Shown piece after piece: positions 52,802 through 61,291 of a stretch of DNA of 64,000 nt; the first letter of the stretch is position 1; each line of letters opens with the position of its first letter. Under the pieces are notes generated by a model, which ran no database searches, had not been told where the DNA came from, and worked only from the letters and a program-made list of their open reading frames with translations. Position numbers and translations under genes: made by a program. Source of the DNA: Coprococcus phoceensis (GTDB lineage: Bacteria > Bacillota > Clostridia > Lachnospirales > Lachnospiraceae); NCBI RefSeq assembly GCF_900104635.1, contig NZ_FNWC01000007.1, positions 2,517,421-2,581,420 of the forward strand, in the 5' to 3' direction.

Positions 52802-54018
52802 GATTGTTCTCCTTTCGGAAGAGCCGAAGTCTGTGCCCCGGTTCCTTCCTTCTGTTTGATGGCGGCTAAATAGTCATCAATCCCCTTGTGTTTCCCGTTC
52901 CACTCCCCGCTCTCGTCCATATCCCAGACCATCCGGTTCATCGGCAGGGAAAGCTCCCGGCAGATTTCATAGACCTTATTGCAGCCGTTCTGGATAATCC
53001 TCCGTTTCTCCGCCTTATGCTGGCAGATAACAGGGGAACGCTCAAAACAGACCGCACACTTACTGTCATGCTTATTGCAGGCTACTTTCATCTTCTTATC
53101 CATGTCATACGCCTCCAAAAGCTGTTTCATCCCATATCCTTTCATCCGCTCCAGCACCGGTTTCAGATTCCGGTACTGGTTCACTCCGGCAACGCACACA
53201 AAGGTAGCGCCGGACAGATAATGGGCTATGGTCCCTTTTAAGGCTCCTTCGGTCAGATAGACACGTTCTGCGGCAAGATCACCGATCACATGTACCGGAC
53301 TTCCGGAGGAAACTCCCTGGTCATAATTGACACTGGACAGCCAGATATATTTTTTCGTGTCAGTCACATGATCTACCCGGATCTGAAAACCCTGGATGAA
53401 CCCGTCCAAAGAAACTATGGGAATCAGGATTCCTGAGTTTTCTGCTTTGAAGTTAATCGTCCAGTTTCCGTCTGTATCCCGGTAGAATCCCGGCACGCCT
53501 TTCACCATATATCCTTCTTCTGCCAGCCTTTTGACCAGCTTCTTCATTCCAAACAGCGGGACACTCCGGTAACGCTGTGCTTCGATCTGTTCCGGTTTTA
53601 ATCCTCGTCTTTGCAGATCCTCCTGATGCTTCCTGTTAAGCGTGAGCATGGACAGCATTCTCTGATACGTCCGGTGGATTTCCTCTATGGGTGCAAGCTC
53701 TGCCGTTGCCTTTTCTTCCTGTACCGGCGTTGCTTTGATATAATCCGTCCGGTATTCTCCTTTTCCTAATGCTTCCCGGATCTGCTGATTTGCTTCGGAG
53801 AGTGTAACATTGTGCAAATCCGCATAAAGCTTCAGCATCCCCCCGGACGCATCACAGCGGTTGCACCGGAATACATTCTTTTCCACATTGATATTCAGTT
53901 TTCCATGCGTCTCTCCACAAAACGGGCAGTCATAATAGTTTCCCCGCCGCTTTCTGAGATGCAGCACCTGCACCACATCCAGTATTCCATAATCAAACCC
54001 AGACATATCATAATACAT
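52798..54018 (-). CDS. CHC2 zinc-finger primase with toprim-like domain
   Basis: A 406-aa protein. Zinc finger CPFCGE...CNRCDASGG (residues about 31-61), a helical linker, then a toprim/DUF3854-like region (RVYLTEGALKGTIAHYLSG, then LLEAYDMD). It should synthesise primers for second-strand synthesis of transferred ICE DNA. AAAGGAGG site. A CxxxC-x-C-type cluster (CNKHDSKCAVC) near 320 is an unusual extra. Confidence 0.85.
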   Translation of the reverse strand: MYYDMSGFDYGILDVVQVLHLRKRRGNYYDCPFCGETHGKLNINVEKNVFRCNRCDASGGMLKLYADLHNVTLSEANQQIREALGKGEYRTDYIKATPVQEEKATAELAPIEEIHRTYQRMLSMLTLNRKHQEDLQRRGLKPEQIEAQRYRSVPLFGMKKLVKRLAEEGYMVKGVPGFYRDTDGNWTINFKAENSGILIPIVSLDGFIQGFQIRVDHVTDTKKYIWLSSVNYDQGVSSGSPVHVIGDLAAERVYLTEGALKGTIAHYLSGATFVCVAGVNQYRNLKPVLERMKGYGMKQLLEAYDMDKKMKVACNKHDSKCAVCFERSPVICQHKAEKRRIIQNGCNKVYEICRELSLPMNRMVWDMDESGEWNGKHKGIDDYLAAIKQKEGTGAQTSALPKGEQS

Positions 54019-54072
54019 CCCGGTCTCTTCCTCCTTTCCCCCGCAGAAAAAAGCTCTCTGCGGGGTTCTTCC

Positions 54073-55020
54073 TTAACCAGCCATCGGCATTGCTTTTTGT
54101 AAAATTACCTTTGCTGCCGCCGGAACCAGATTGTTCGGTCCGGAATATTGCTCGGCAAACCACTGGATCGTTGACGGGCTTTCAACTGCCACCTGTCCCA
54201 TGGTCTTTCCGCCGTATTTTCCCTTTCCCGGAATCACAGTCCCGACTGCCATTTCATAGTTCATGTGTTTCATCAGTTCTTCTACCGGAAGGGACGTATC
54301 CAGATTCTGTAATGCTCCCTGCAGCATCTGTCCGGTCTTTGGCGGCGTAGAGGCAGCCGGAGCGGAACCGTAGCCAGGCATTTGTCCACTGCCATGGTAA
54401 ATGGTGCTTCCCGCCGCCTGTGCCTGCTGATAGAACTGATTCATCATCTGCTGGCCTGCATATTCCGGCTGACCTGGCATCTCTCCATAAGTTGGCATAG
54501 GGGCATTTGGCATGACACCCGAATCCGGCATGGCTGCATTTTCCATGGCACCTGAATCCGGCATCTGTGGATTCTGATATGGAATTCCGGCATCTACCTG
54601 TGCAGGATCATTTTCCTCTCCCACATCCGCAAACTGCACACCATATCCGGCATCCGATAATGCCCTTCCTACGGCTGCTGTTTCTGCCATTTCCAGAAAT
54701 TTGTCTCCAAACTTCGGGTCATCGCTCCGGAATTTCTGCGAAAAGGAATTGGCTACATAATTGTCTTCCTGATCACATTTATCCAGATAGATACGTGCTT
54801 CCACAACTGCCATGTTCTCTGTGAAAGTGATAATCCGGCTGATGATCTTTCCTGCCGGATTGACCAGACGAAACCATAGCTTCCGGTATTTCACATCCAG
54901 ATAAAGCTGCTCCTCCTGCCCTTCTTCTCCAATCTTTCTTGCCAGTTCCATCGGATGGAAGCCATCCACACGGTTCAAAGCGGCAACTGCCTCTGATTTC
55001 TTATACAATAATTCTTTCAT
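54073..55020 (-). CDS. Rad52/ERF-like single-strand annealing protein
   Basis: A 315-aa protein. Residues 10-135 (YRKLWFRLVNPAGKIISRII, then AETAAVGRALSDAGYG) fit the annealase group that includes Rad52/ERF/DUF1071. A long Met/Pro/Gln-rich linker follows (about 150-245). The C-terminal ~50 residues (GKGKYGGKTMGQVA, then STIQWFAEQY) resemble the exodeoxyribonuclease X-like accessory domain. Works with the YqaJ exonuclease upstream, by analogy with the Red pair. Confidence 0.75.
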   Translation of the reverse strand: MKELLYKKSEAVAALNRVDGFHPMELARKIGEEGQEEQLYLDVKYRKLWFRLVNPAGKIISRIITFTENMAVVEARIYLDKCDQEDNYVANSFSQKFRSDDPKFGDKFLEMAETAAVGRALSDAGYGVQFADVGEENDPAQVDAGIPYQNPQMPDSGAMENAAMPDSGVMPNAPMPTYGEMPGQPEYAGQQMMNQFYQQAQAAGSTIYHGSGQMPGYGSAPAASTPPKTGQMLQGALQNLDTSLPVEELMKHMNYEMAVGTVIPGKGKYGGKTMGQVAVESPSTIQWFAEQYSGPNNLVPAAAKVILQKAMPMAG

Positions 55021-55103
55021 TCTCTGCTCCTTTCATTTAGAAAAGCAGACGTTCCCCTATATAAGAGTAATAGTCCGCTTATTTCAAAAATTGAAAAATA
55101 TTT

Positions 55104-57341
55104 TTAAACAACAAGTTTTAACTGCTCCATTTCCGGTTTCTGTTCACTCTGATACTGATCGTAATACTGTACGATCCGCTCACTCAGAATGGTGTTCCTT
55201 GTCCCGCTGTCATCCGTATGGATTGCCTGACAGACTGCAGCCCATTCCCCTACCAGATAAACCTTGCTTTTCGCTCTGGTCACTCCGGTATAGAGAATAT
55301 TGCGCTTCAGCATCATATAAAAGGCTTTTACCCAAGGGATGATGACAACCGGACATTCGGAACCCTGTGCCTTATGGATGGTTGTTGCGTTAGCATGTTC
55401 GATCATTTCCATCTGGTCAGCTTCATATTGCACCTGCCGCCCATCCGGGAATCCGATCACTGCCCTGGCATTTCCATCCTCATCCGTGATACAGTCCAGT
55501 ATCCTGCCCAGATCGCCGTTACTCGCCATCTCGGTATTTTTATTCTGTAAAATCTTATCGCCAACCCGGAACACCTGACTGCCGATATGCAGTTCCTTCT
55601 TCCCTGCGATTGGCGGATTTACAAAATCCTCCAGAGATTTGTTCAATTCATCCACTCCGGCAGCACTGCGTTTCCGATACGGAGTCAGGATCTGTACCTG
55701 ATCCATGCCGTTTTTTGCAATCTCGTCCAGATAAATCCTCCGGACAATCTCTGCCGCTTCATCTGCTCCTTTACAGGCAATGAACTGAAAATCCTCCCCA
55801 AAGCTCAGATTAGTCTTATTCTCCTGCATCAGTTTTGCATTATAAGGTATGCTGCTCAAAGCGCCCTGCCGGTAAACCAGATCCAGTACCGTGACCGGAA
55901 TCAGCCCGCAGGCAATCAGTTGCCGGAACACATCCCCGGCTCCTACGGATGGAAGCTGGTTCTTATCCCCGACTAAAAGGACTCTGGCATGTCTGCTAAC
56001 CCGCCGGAAAAATTCATAGGCAAGATGCATGTCCACCATGGACACCTCATCTACATTTAGAAATCCGGCAGACAGGTACTCAAAATCCGGTTCAAAATCC
56101 GTATCATCTCCCAAAAGCCCCAGGGCCAGATGCATCGTGGATGCATTTTCACAGCCGGTACTCTCCACCATACGTCTTGCCGCACGTCCGGTCGGAGCCA
56201 TAAGCTGTACCTCTGACCTGCATAACGCCTGATGGATATAGAGAATCACCTTGAGAACCGTTGTCTTTCCGGTTCCGGGACCTCCGGTAATAATACTGAT
56301 GGGATGTGCAAACACCATCCGCACTGCCTGTTTCTGTGTTTCTGACAGCGTGATCCCCAGTGTCTTCTGTGCCTTTTCCAGCTCCGGTTCAATGGACAGC
56401 AAAACCGGCTTCTCCAAAAGCCGTCTGGCTATCATGGAAGCGGTCTGTGTTTCTTCTTCATACTGCCGGATAGAATAGATCCGTTCTTCCTCCACAACAA
56501 TGCTTTTTTGCAGCACCAGCCGGTAAAGCACCTGACTGACATCCTGCTCCGATACTGCCATGACCTGCAGATCCCGGTTCAGCATTTCCAGTGCTTCCCT
56601 GATAACCTCCTGACGCTGCTTAAACAGATGTCCTTCTTTCATTGCCTGATTCATGATATGTCCGATGCACCCGGATATCCGCATGGGATCATTGAGTGCA
56701 CAGCAGCACTGTCTTCCGATCGCATCCACAGTCAGAAACCCGAAGCCTTTGACTGCACTCAGCATGTAAGGGCGGTGCCGGATAATATCCACCGATTCAT
56801 TTCCGAATTTCTTCAGAATCATATTCACTTTTTTGGGTGTTACCTTAAAAGGCGCCAGAAACGTCATCAGTTCCCGGAACACCTGGTTTTTTCCATAGGA
56901 CTCCACAATAGCAGCCAGCTTCTTCTCGGAAATTCCACGGATCTTCAAGAGTTCCTGCGGGTTGTTTTCCATGATTTCCAGTGTCTGAAGCCCAAACTTC
57001 CGGAAAATAGTATCTGCCATCTTGGGACCGATACCTTTGATTGCACCGGAAGAAAGGTATCCTAAGATACCCTCCTTTGTCCGTGGTACAACCTCCATGA
57101 AATTTTCCACCTGATACTGAGTTCCATGCTCTCCGCTCTCCCATCTGCCTTCCATCTCAAGCTCAATCTCGTCTGTAAGCGGAAGACCGAATCCAATCGC
57201 TGAGAAGCCGATGATATTCCGGGATGCCAGATATTTGTCTCTGGCTGACAGGGGGACAGACGTATCCTGTGTGGTGAATATGGCAATCGTATACCCATTC
57301 TCCTCATTCTGGAAAATCTTATGTTTAAATCTGCACCTCAT
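55104..57341 (-). CDS. recD2: RecD2-like SF1B DNA helicase
   Basis: A 745-aa protein. N-terminal OB-like part, helix-hairpin-helix (GAIKGIGPKMADTIFRKFG), Walker A GGPGTGKTT, Walker B NVDEVSMVD, motif III LVGDKNQLPSVG, and the C-terminal UvrD-like end with TTIHKAQGSE. A 5'-3' helicase. The start has GGAGGGAT upstream. Probably helps ICE replication or recombination. Confidence 0.92.
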   Translation of the reverse strand: MRCRFKHKIFQNEENGYTIAIFTTQDTSVPLSARDKYLASRNIIGFSAIGFGLPLTDEIELEMEGRWESGEHGTQYQVENFMEVVPRTKEGILGYLSSGAIKGIGPKMADTIFRKFGLQTLEIMENNPQELLKIRGISEKKLAAIVESYGKNQVFRELMTFLAPFKVTPKKVNMILKKFGNESVDIIRHRPYMLSAVKGFGFLTVDAIGRQCCCALNDPMRISGCIGHIMNQAMKEGHLFKQRQEVIREALEMLNRDLQVMAVSEQDVSQVLYRLVLQKSIVVEEERIYSIRQYEEETQTASMIARRLLEKPVLLSIEPELEKAQKTLGITLSETQKQAVRMVFAHPISIITGGPGTGKTTVLKVILYIHQALCRSEVQLMAPTGRAARRMVESTGCENASTMHLALGLLGDDTDFEPDFEYLSAGFLNVDEVSMVDMHLAYEFFRRVSRHARVLLVGDKNQLPSVGAGDVFRQLIACGLIPVTVLDLVYRQGALSSIPYNAKLMQENKTNLSFGEDFQFIACKGADEAAEIVRRIYLDEIAKNGMDQVQILTPYRKRSAAGVDELNKSLEDFVNPPIAGKKELHIGSQVFRVGDKILQNKNTEMASNGDLGRILDCITDEDGNARAVIGFPDGRQVQYEADQMEMIEHANATTIHKAQGSECPVVIIPWVKAFYMMLKRNILYTGVTRAKSKVYLVGEWAAVCQAIHTDDSGTRNTILSERIVQYYDQYQSEQKPEMEQLKLVV

Positions 57342-57392
57342 TGTTTATATCCCTCCAGCTTTTTATCCGCATCCGTTCATTTGGTTTTCTCA

Positions 57393-58433
57393 TTACGCCG
57401 CCTCCTTCTTAATTCGGAAAGTACGGCTCTCCGTTGTTTTTGTATATTCCTCATAGATATCCGGATGCTGGTTTTTCAGCTTCTCCATCTGGTCTTTCCC
57501 AACCGAAGTACGTCTGGTCGGATTATAGGTAATACGGTAACGGTTCGTACCGTCCTCCAGCACTGCCTTGCAGCCCTGCCCCAGCTGTTCCACAAAAGGA
57601 ACACTGATTGCCCGCTGTTCTGCTTCGATTTCCTTTTTCCGTTTTTCCAACTGTGACTTTTCCTCCGAAAGGGTAAGATACTTCTCAAGATTTTTTGATT
57701 CCAGACCGGAAAGCACAATTTCCGGAATAGATTTGTCTGCAAAACCACCATAATTACGGATATTTGCCAGAACCAGATCGGAATTCCCGTTATGCGGCGG
57801 TACTACATTTTTCAATACATGTTCCTGCCAGAAATACGTTTCCTGATCAATGATGTCTTCTTCCTCAATCAGATCACGCTCAATGGTGCGATACACAAAC
57901 TCATTCTCGTTATTTCCATACAGGCATGCGATAAAGGCTTTCTGCATATTCATCACAGACAGATAATGCCTTACCTGCAGCACATAATGAGCTGGAATAC
58001 CCTCATCAGCCCACTTATCTTTCGCATTATAATTGCAGGTTTTACATTCCAGAATCGCAAATGTCCCATCCGGCATACGAACAAAAAAATCCACATCTGC
58101 AAGCATGAACGGATATAATGGATGCCGGAACATGACACGTACCGGAAATACTTCCAGTCCGGTCTTTTTGGAAAAGATTTCTGCCACCAGATCTTCCAGC
58201 CGGTGTCCGACTTCCTTGGCAACCCAGTTGCTTTCCTCTTCCTCCTGAATGACCGGCTGCACACCTGTTTTGTTGTAAAACAGATCCCGGATAGTGGCAA
58301 ATGGAGAGATCCCCATGATTGCCGCTACATCACTGCCGCCGATTCCTTTTTTGCGGTATTCCAACCAGTCTTCTCTTGACAGGTTACTGATATCCACAAC
58401 CTTTTCCGGTGTATACTCTGCTTTGTTATTCAT
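57393..58433 (-). CDS. YqaJ-family viral-type exonuclease
   Basis: About 346 aa from ATG 58433 (TAGGAGGAA). Catalytic nuclease core: GIGGSDVAAIMGISPF, then LADVDFF and ILECKT (D...ExK). YqaJ nucleases resect double-stranded ends for an annealase. The annealase lies two genes downstream. Confidence 0.88.
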   Translation of the reverse strand: MNNKAEYTPEKVVDISNLSREDWLEYRKKGIGGSDVAAIMGISPFATIRDLFYNKTGVQPVIQEEEESNWVAKEVGHRLEDLVAEIFSKKTGLEVFPVRVMFRHPLYPFMLADVDFFVRMPDGTFAILECKTCNYNAKDKWADEGIPAHYVLQVRHYLSVMNMQKAFIACLYGNNENEFVYRTIERDLIEEEDIIDQETYFWQEHVLKNVVPPHNGNSDLVLANIRNYGGFADKSIPEIVLSGLESKNLEKYLTLSEEKSQLEKRKKEIEAEQRAISVPFVEQLGQGCKAVLEDGTNRYRITYNPTRRTSVGKDQMEKLKNQHPDIYEEYTKTTESRTFRIKKEAA

Positions 58434-58444
58434 TCCAATTCCTC

Positions 58445-59584
58445 CTAACATTTGACTGCTCCATAAACGTCATATTTTTTCCAGTCTTTTATAAGCGCCT
58501 TCGTAATATCCTCCTCCAGCTTCAGGATGCCCTGTCCGGACATTCCTTCACAGGCTGCAAAAAAGGAGGCTTCATTCATGGCATAATAAAGATCATGTGC
58601 CGTACAGGCACCTTCCCCGTTCTGGGATACAAATAGCTCCACCACCTCATTCCGGATCTTCTGTTTAATGCCAAGTTCCTTCATCAGCAGCTTCAGGCAG
58701 TTCACCGGATTACGGATCTCAATGTCCATAAGCTGAGTAAGATTCTTCATCGCATCCACATAGCGGGCGCATACCTGCTCCAGATTTTTCCGGAAGTCCA
58801 GAATCGTTGCCCCTTTATCGTGAGCCAGCTTGATTGGACTTCCCAGACTGATAACGCCGTTTGGTCCGTCTGTCAAAAGCATCGGATACAGATTTGCACC
58901 GCTCGCTGCCACGTCAGATGTGGTAAAACGAAGTGCCGGTGACAGGATCTTCTCATCCATTCCGTGTGCATCCAGTGCTTTTCGGTAAGTATCCAGAAGT
59001 TCCTGACTTCCTCCGAGCTTCCACATGGCAGATACAATGGAATGGTCATAGATACCAGAGCCCTCCATGTAAACACTGCCTTTGAAATTCAGATTCAGAT
59101 ATTCGCAGGTTGTCTCAAACATGGCTTTCATATCAAGGATGCAATAATCATGTTTATCCCCGCCATGTACTGCGGAAACCTTTCCGTCCGCAATCTTAAT
59201 CAGGGCATCCCCTTTTGCAACCCGCAGGCAGTAATTGACTACCTTCGCATATGTTGCCTTATCCAGCTTGCGAAGCCCGTCTCCATTGACACCTGCGCGG
59301 CTTAAAATGGTGCGGATGGCACAGTCACGTACCGGATAGGATTCTCCTCTCATTTTCAGTACAAGCTGCGTATTCTTCTCTGTATCCTCCAAAATTTCTT
59401 CCATGGATGCATCTGCCGCATCCAGATTTTGAGCCTCCTTTTCCAGTGGTGCCAGCCGTAACGTATTCGTTGGCTTTCTGATCCATTTGGCATTTCTTCC
59501 TCTCTCTGCCAGAAACTCCAGCAGATCTTTTACTTCTGCAAAGGATCTCTCAAATCCATCTGCATACACTCTTGCTTCATTCAT
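58445..59584 (-). CDS. Conserved protein heading the recombination operon, unknown function
   Basis: A 379-aa protein behind AAAGGTGG. Soluble, mixed alpha/beta; PVRDCAIRTILSRAGVNGDG and CNLK-free middle; ends DVYGAVKC. It occupies the place where many phages and ICEs carry a DUF932-like gene, but I cannot confirm that family. First gene after leader C. Confidence 0.6.
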   Translation of the reverse strand: MNEARVYADGFERSFAEVKDLLEFLAERGRNAKWIRKPTNTLRLAPLEKEAQNLDAADASMEEILEDTEKNTQLVLKMRGESYPVRDCAIRTILSRAGVNGDGLRKLDKATYAKVVNYCLRVAKGDALIKIADGKVSAVHGGDKHDYCILDMKAMFETTCEYLNLNFKGSVYMEGSGIYDHSIVSAMWKLGGSQELLDTYRKALDAHGMDEKILSPALRFTTSDVAASGANLYPMLLTDGPNGVISLGSPIKLAHDKGATILDFRKNLEQVCARYVDAMKNLTQLMDIEIRNPVNCLKLLMKELGIKQKIRNEVVELFVSQNGEGACTAHDLYYAMNEASFFAACEGMSGQGILKLEEDITKALIKDWKKYDVYGAVKC

Positions 59585-59679
59585 GTTCTTATTCCACCTT
59601 TCTTAAAATAATATTTATCCATCAACAGCCGAAGCTGGTTGTGGCATGCAACTATGCCGAAACCTAAATGTAAGCACAA

Positions 59680-59718
59680 AAAAAGAATGAAAAGAGAGTC
59701 TTTTCTCTGTTCATTCTT
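59680..59718 (-). terminator. Second attenuator of leader C
   Basis: AAGAATGAA pairs with TTCATTCTT and an inner AGAG/CTCT, followed by seven T. Its GAATGA/TCATTC arms match the second ligA-leader terminator. Confidence 0.8.
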
Positions 59719-59738
59719 AAAAGTCTGGTTTCTTCCTG

Positions 59739-59784
59739 AAAAAACAAAAGTGCCACGCAGCCAAAAAAGGCATACCGTGACACT
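59739..59784 (-). terminator. First attenuator of leader C
   Basis: GTGTCA pairs with TGGCAC, with GCC/GGC inside the loop; the minus strand continues TTTTGTTTTTT. The GTGTCA/TGGCAC arms are the same as those of the ssb attenuator. Confidence 0.75.
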
Positions 59785-59982
59785 CACTACAAACATAAAC
59801 TACTTATGCCAGGAATCAGCTCCTGCTGTTTCCTGTAAGTTTGGAGATTCTTATGAATCCCGAAACTCCCCAAAAAGGGTGTGCATAAAATAAACTATAT
59901 CAGTATACTAGCACAAGATATTCCTCATGTCAATTCAGGCTTATACTATATATGGTGTTTATATTTGTTCAAAATACTACAT

Positions 59983-60177
59983 CTATTTTTCTACTACGAA
60001 TTCAATCTTCTCTTTCAGATACTCCCGGCAGCCAAACCGAACCGTTCCACACTGCTTTGACTCCTCTTTCGCCTTTTCATTACAGCAGTCCAAGTAGGGA
60101 CAATCGTTACATTGATTCCGCAGTGCTTCCTTCGCCCATTCAATTTCCTGCTCATTTCCTATAATCCGCACAGACAT
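59983..60177 (-). CDS. Small cysteine-rich protein
   Basis: A 64-aa protein behind AAAGGAAG, with five cysteines in about 35 residues (QCNDCPYLDCCNEKAK, then CGTVRFGC), likely a metal site. It ends about 50 bp before promoter C. No family recognised. Confidence 0.5.
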   Translation of the reverse strand: MSVRIIGNEQEIEWAKEALRNQCNDCPYLDCCNEKAKEESKQCGTVRFGCREYLKEKIEFVVEK

Positions 60178-60253
60178 CCACTTCCTTTGCTATCATCATA
60201 CCCCAAAATCCATTTTCTATCATCCATAATTTCTTTTTTTGTATCATTTTAGT

Positions 60254-60317
60254 AAATTACGGTTATATTACGGAATAATCACTATATTTCAAATATATCT
60301 CTATTTTATTCCGTAAT
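60254..60317. promoter_or_regulatory. Inverted-repeat operator candidate before the XRE gene
   Basis: ATTACGGAATAA (60267-60278) and TTATTCCGTAAT (60306-60317) are perfect inverted copies 27 bp apart; a further ATTACGG lies at 60256. The XRE start is 47 bp downstream and the Cys-rich gene diverges on the other side, so one repressor could control both. Confidence 0.55.
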
Positions 60318-60363
60318 TTGCTGTAAGTAAATAGTTTAAAATGTGGAAGAGAGGTGTAAATGT

Positions 60364-60681
60364 ATGGATAAAAACTTTATTGGAGAACGCATCAGCGAAC
60401 TGCGTTTAAAGAAAAATGTATCTGAATATCAGATGAGTCTGGATCTTGGCAAAAATAAAAGCTACATCCAGTCCCTCACTTCCGGACGTTCTCTGCCTAC
60501 CATGCAGAGCTTTCTGGATATCTGTGACTATCTGGAAGTCACTCCTCAACAGTTCTTCGATTCAGAGCTGCACAATCTTCCTCTGATTGACAAAGCAACT
60601 GATCTGATGAAACAACTCGATGACGAGGATATGCTTGCGCTCATTTCCATGCTGAATCGTCTGGCTCTAAAACGCAAATAG
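60364..60681 (+). CDS. XRE-family transcriptional regulator
   Basis: About 105 aa from ATG 60364 (AGAGAGGTG). HTH: RISELRLKKNVSEYQMSLDL, then GKNKSYIQSLTSGRSLPTMQ, followed by a helical C-terminus. Likely autoregulated through the ATTACGGAATAA repeats just upstream. Confidence 0.82.
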   Translation: MDKNFIGERISELRLKKNVSEYQMSLDLGKNKSYIQSLTSGRSLPTMQSFLDICDYLEVTPQQFFDSELHNLPLIDKATDLMKQLDDEDMLALISMLNRLALKRK

Positions 60682-60689
60682 ATTTCCGT

Positions 60690-60716
60690 GGCTGCCAAAT
60701 CAAGGCAGCTTTTATT
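60690..60716 (+). terminator. Intrinsic terminator after the XRE gene
   Basis: GGCTGCC and GGCAGCT pair around AAATCAA, followed by TTTTATTTTT. Confidence 0.8.
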
Positions 60717-60779
60717 TTTATCATTTTTTCTTAAAATTTTTCAATCTTAAAGAAAAGCCCCCTATTCCTTAATTGAATG

Positions 60780-61020
60780 GGTAATATATCCATTCGCCGT
60801 ACCTTGAAAACAAAAGAAATCTTTCGGGAGATTGATATAGGTGACTGCAGATAGTTTGCATCTTCGCACGCCTGCAGCTTAATAGTTACAAAGTAACACC
60901 GTTTTACGTGGCCGGAACGGGCATAGGAACTGGCTTCTGAAAGAATAACATAGACTTTTGGGATTTTAGCTTATAGCGCTTTTATTAGAGAACTTTTACT
61001 CAAAATTTGATATAATAATA
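60780..61020 (+). ncRNA. Structured non-coding stretch upstream of the integrase unit
   Basis: This gap has no gene. It holds a row of hairpins: CTGCAG...CTGCAG (about 60845-60882), GTTAC-AAA-GTAAC (about 60886-60898), CCGTT...AACGG (about 60899-60928) and GCC...GGC (about 60912-60934). A TATAAT at about 61011-61016 should start the DUF3173-integrase transcript. It could be a small RNA, an integrase arm-site region or a leader. No known family recognised. Confidence 0.4.
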
Positions 61021-61062
61021 GACAGGTATCAAGTTGATTCCCTGTCTGTGGAAAGGAGATTC

Positions 61063-61257
61063 ATGATAACTGTAACAAAAAGGGATTTGATTGAATTAGG
61101 CTACGGTCCTTCCTTTGCTGCTGATATTATCAAAAAAGCAAAGGAACTTATGGTAGAAAAGGGGCATACCTATTATCAATCCAGAAAATTAGACAGGGTT
61201 CCAAAAGAAGCCGTTGAAGAATTATTAGGGATTACTTTGCCCGATAAGCAAGAATGA
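61063..61257 (+). CDS. DUF3173 protein, integrase-associated (excisionase-like)
   Basis: A 64-aa protein from ATG 61063 behind GAAAGGAG. ITVTKRDLIELGYGPSFAAD, then HTYYQSRKLDRVPKEAVEEL, is the DUF3173 pattern, a small winged-helix-like protein encoded next to ICE integrases. It probably steers excision versus integration. It lies 34 bp before the integrase. Confidence 0.85.
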   Translation: MITVTKRDLIELGYGPSFAADIIKKAKELMVEKGHTYYQSRKLDRVPKEAVEELLGITLPDKQE

Positions 61258-61291
61258 TCGTGCTTTTTGCATTTTAGTAAGGAGTGAAATC

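Larger units (their letters stand above)
59585..59933 (-). promoter_or_regulatory. Leader C: promoter plus tandem attenuators of the recombination/primase operon
   Basis: On the minus strand TTGACA (59933-59928) and TAGTAT (59910-59905) are spaced 17 bp, with ATCTTGTG in the spacer. A TTATGC/GCATAA closing stem encloses a GGATTC/GAATC hairpin and a CAGGAA/TTCCTG hairpin. Then come TAGTTTATGTTTGT (59802-59789) and two intrinsic terminators before the start at 59584. Same architecture as the ssb and ligA leaders. Confidence 0.7.

Noticed and set aside
59581..59796. A 71-codon minus-strand ORF in leader C
   Set aside because: It runs through one attenuator stem and the ribosome site of the next gene; the region is better explained as an RNA leader.
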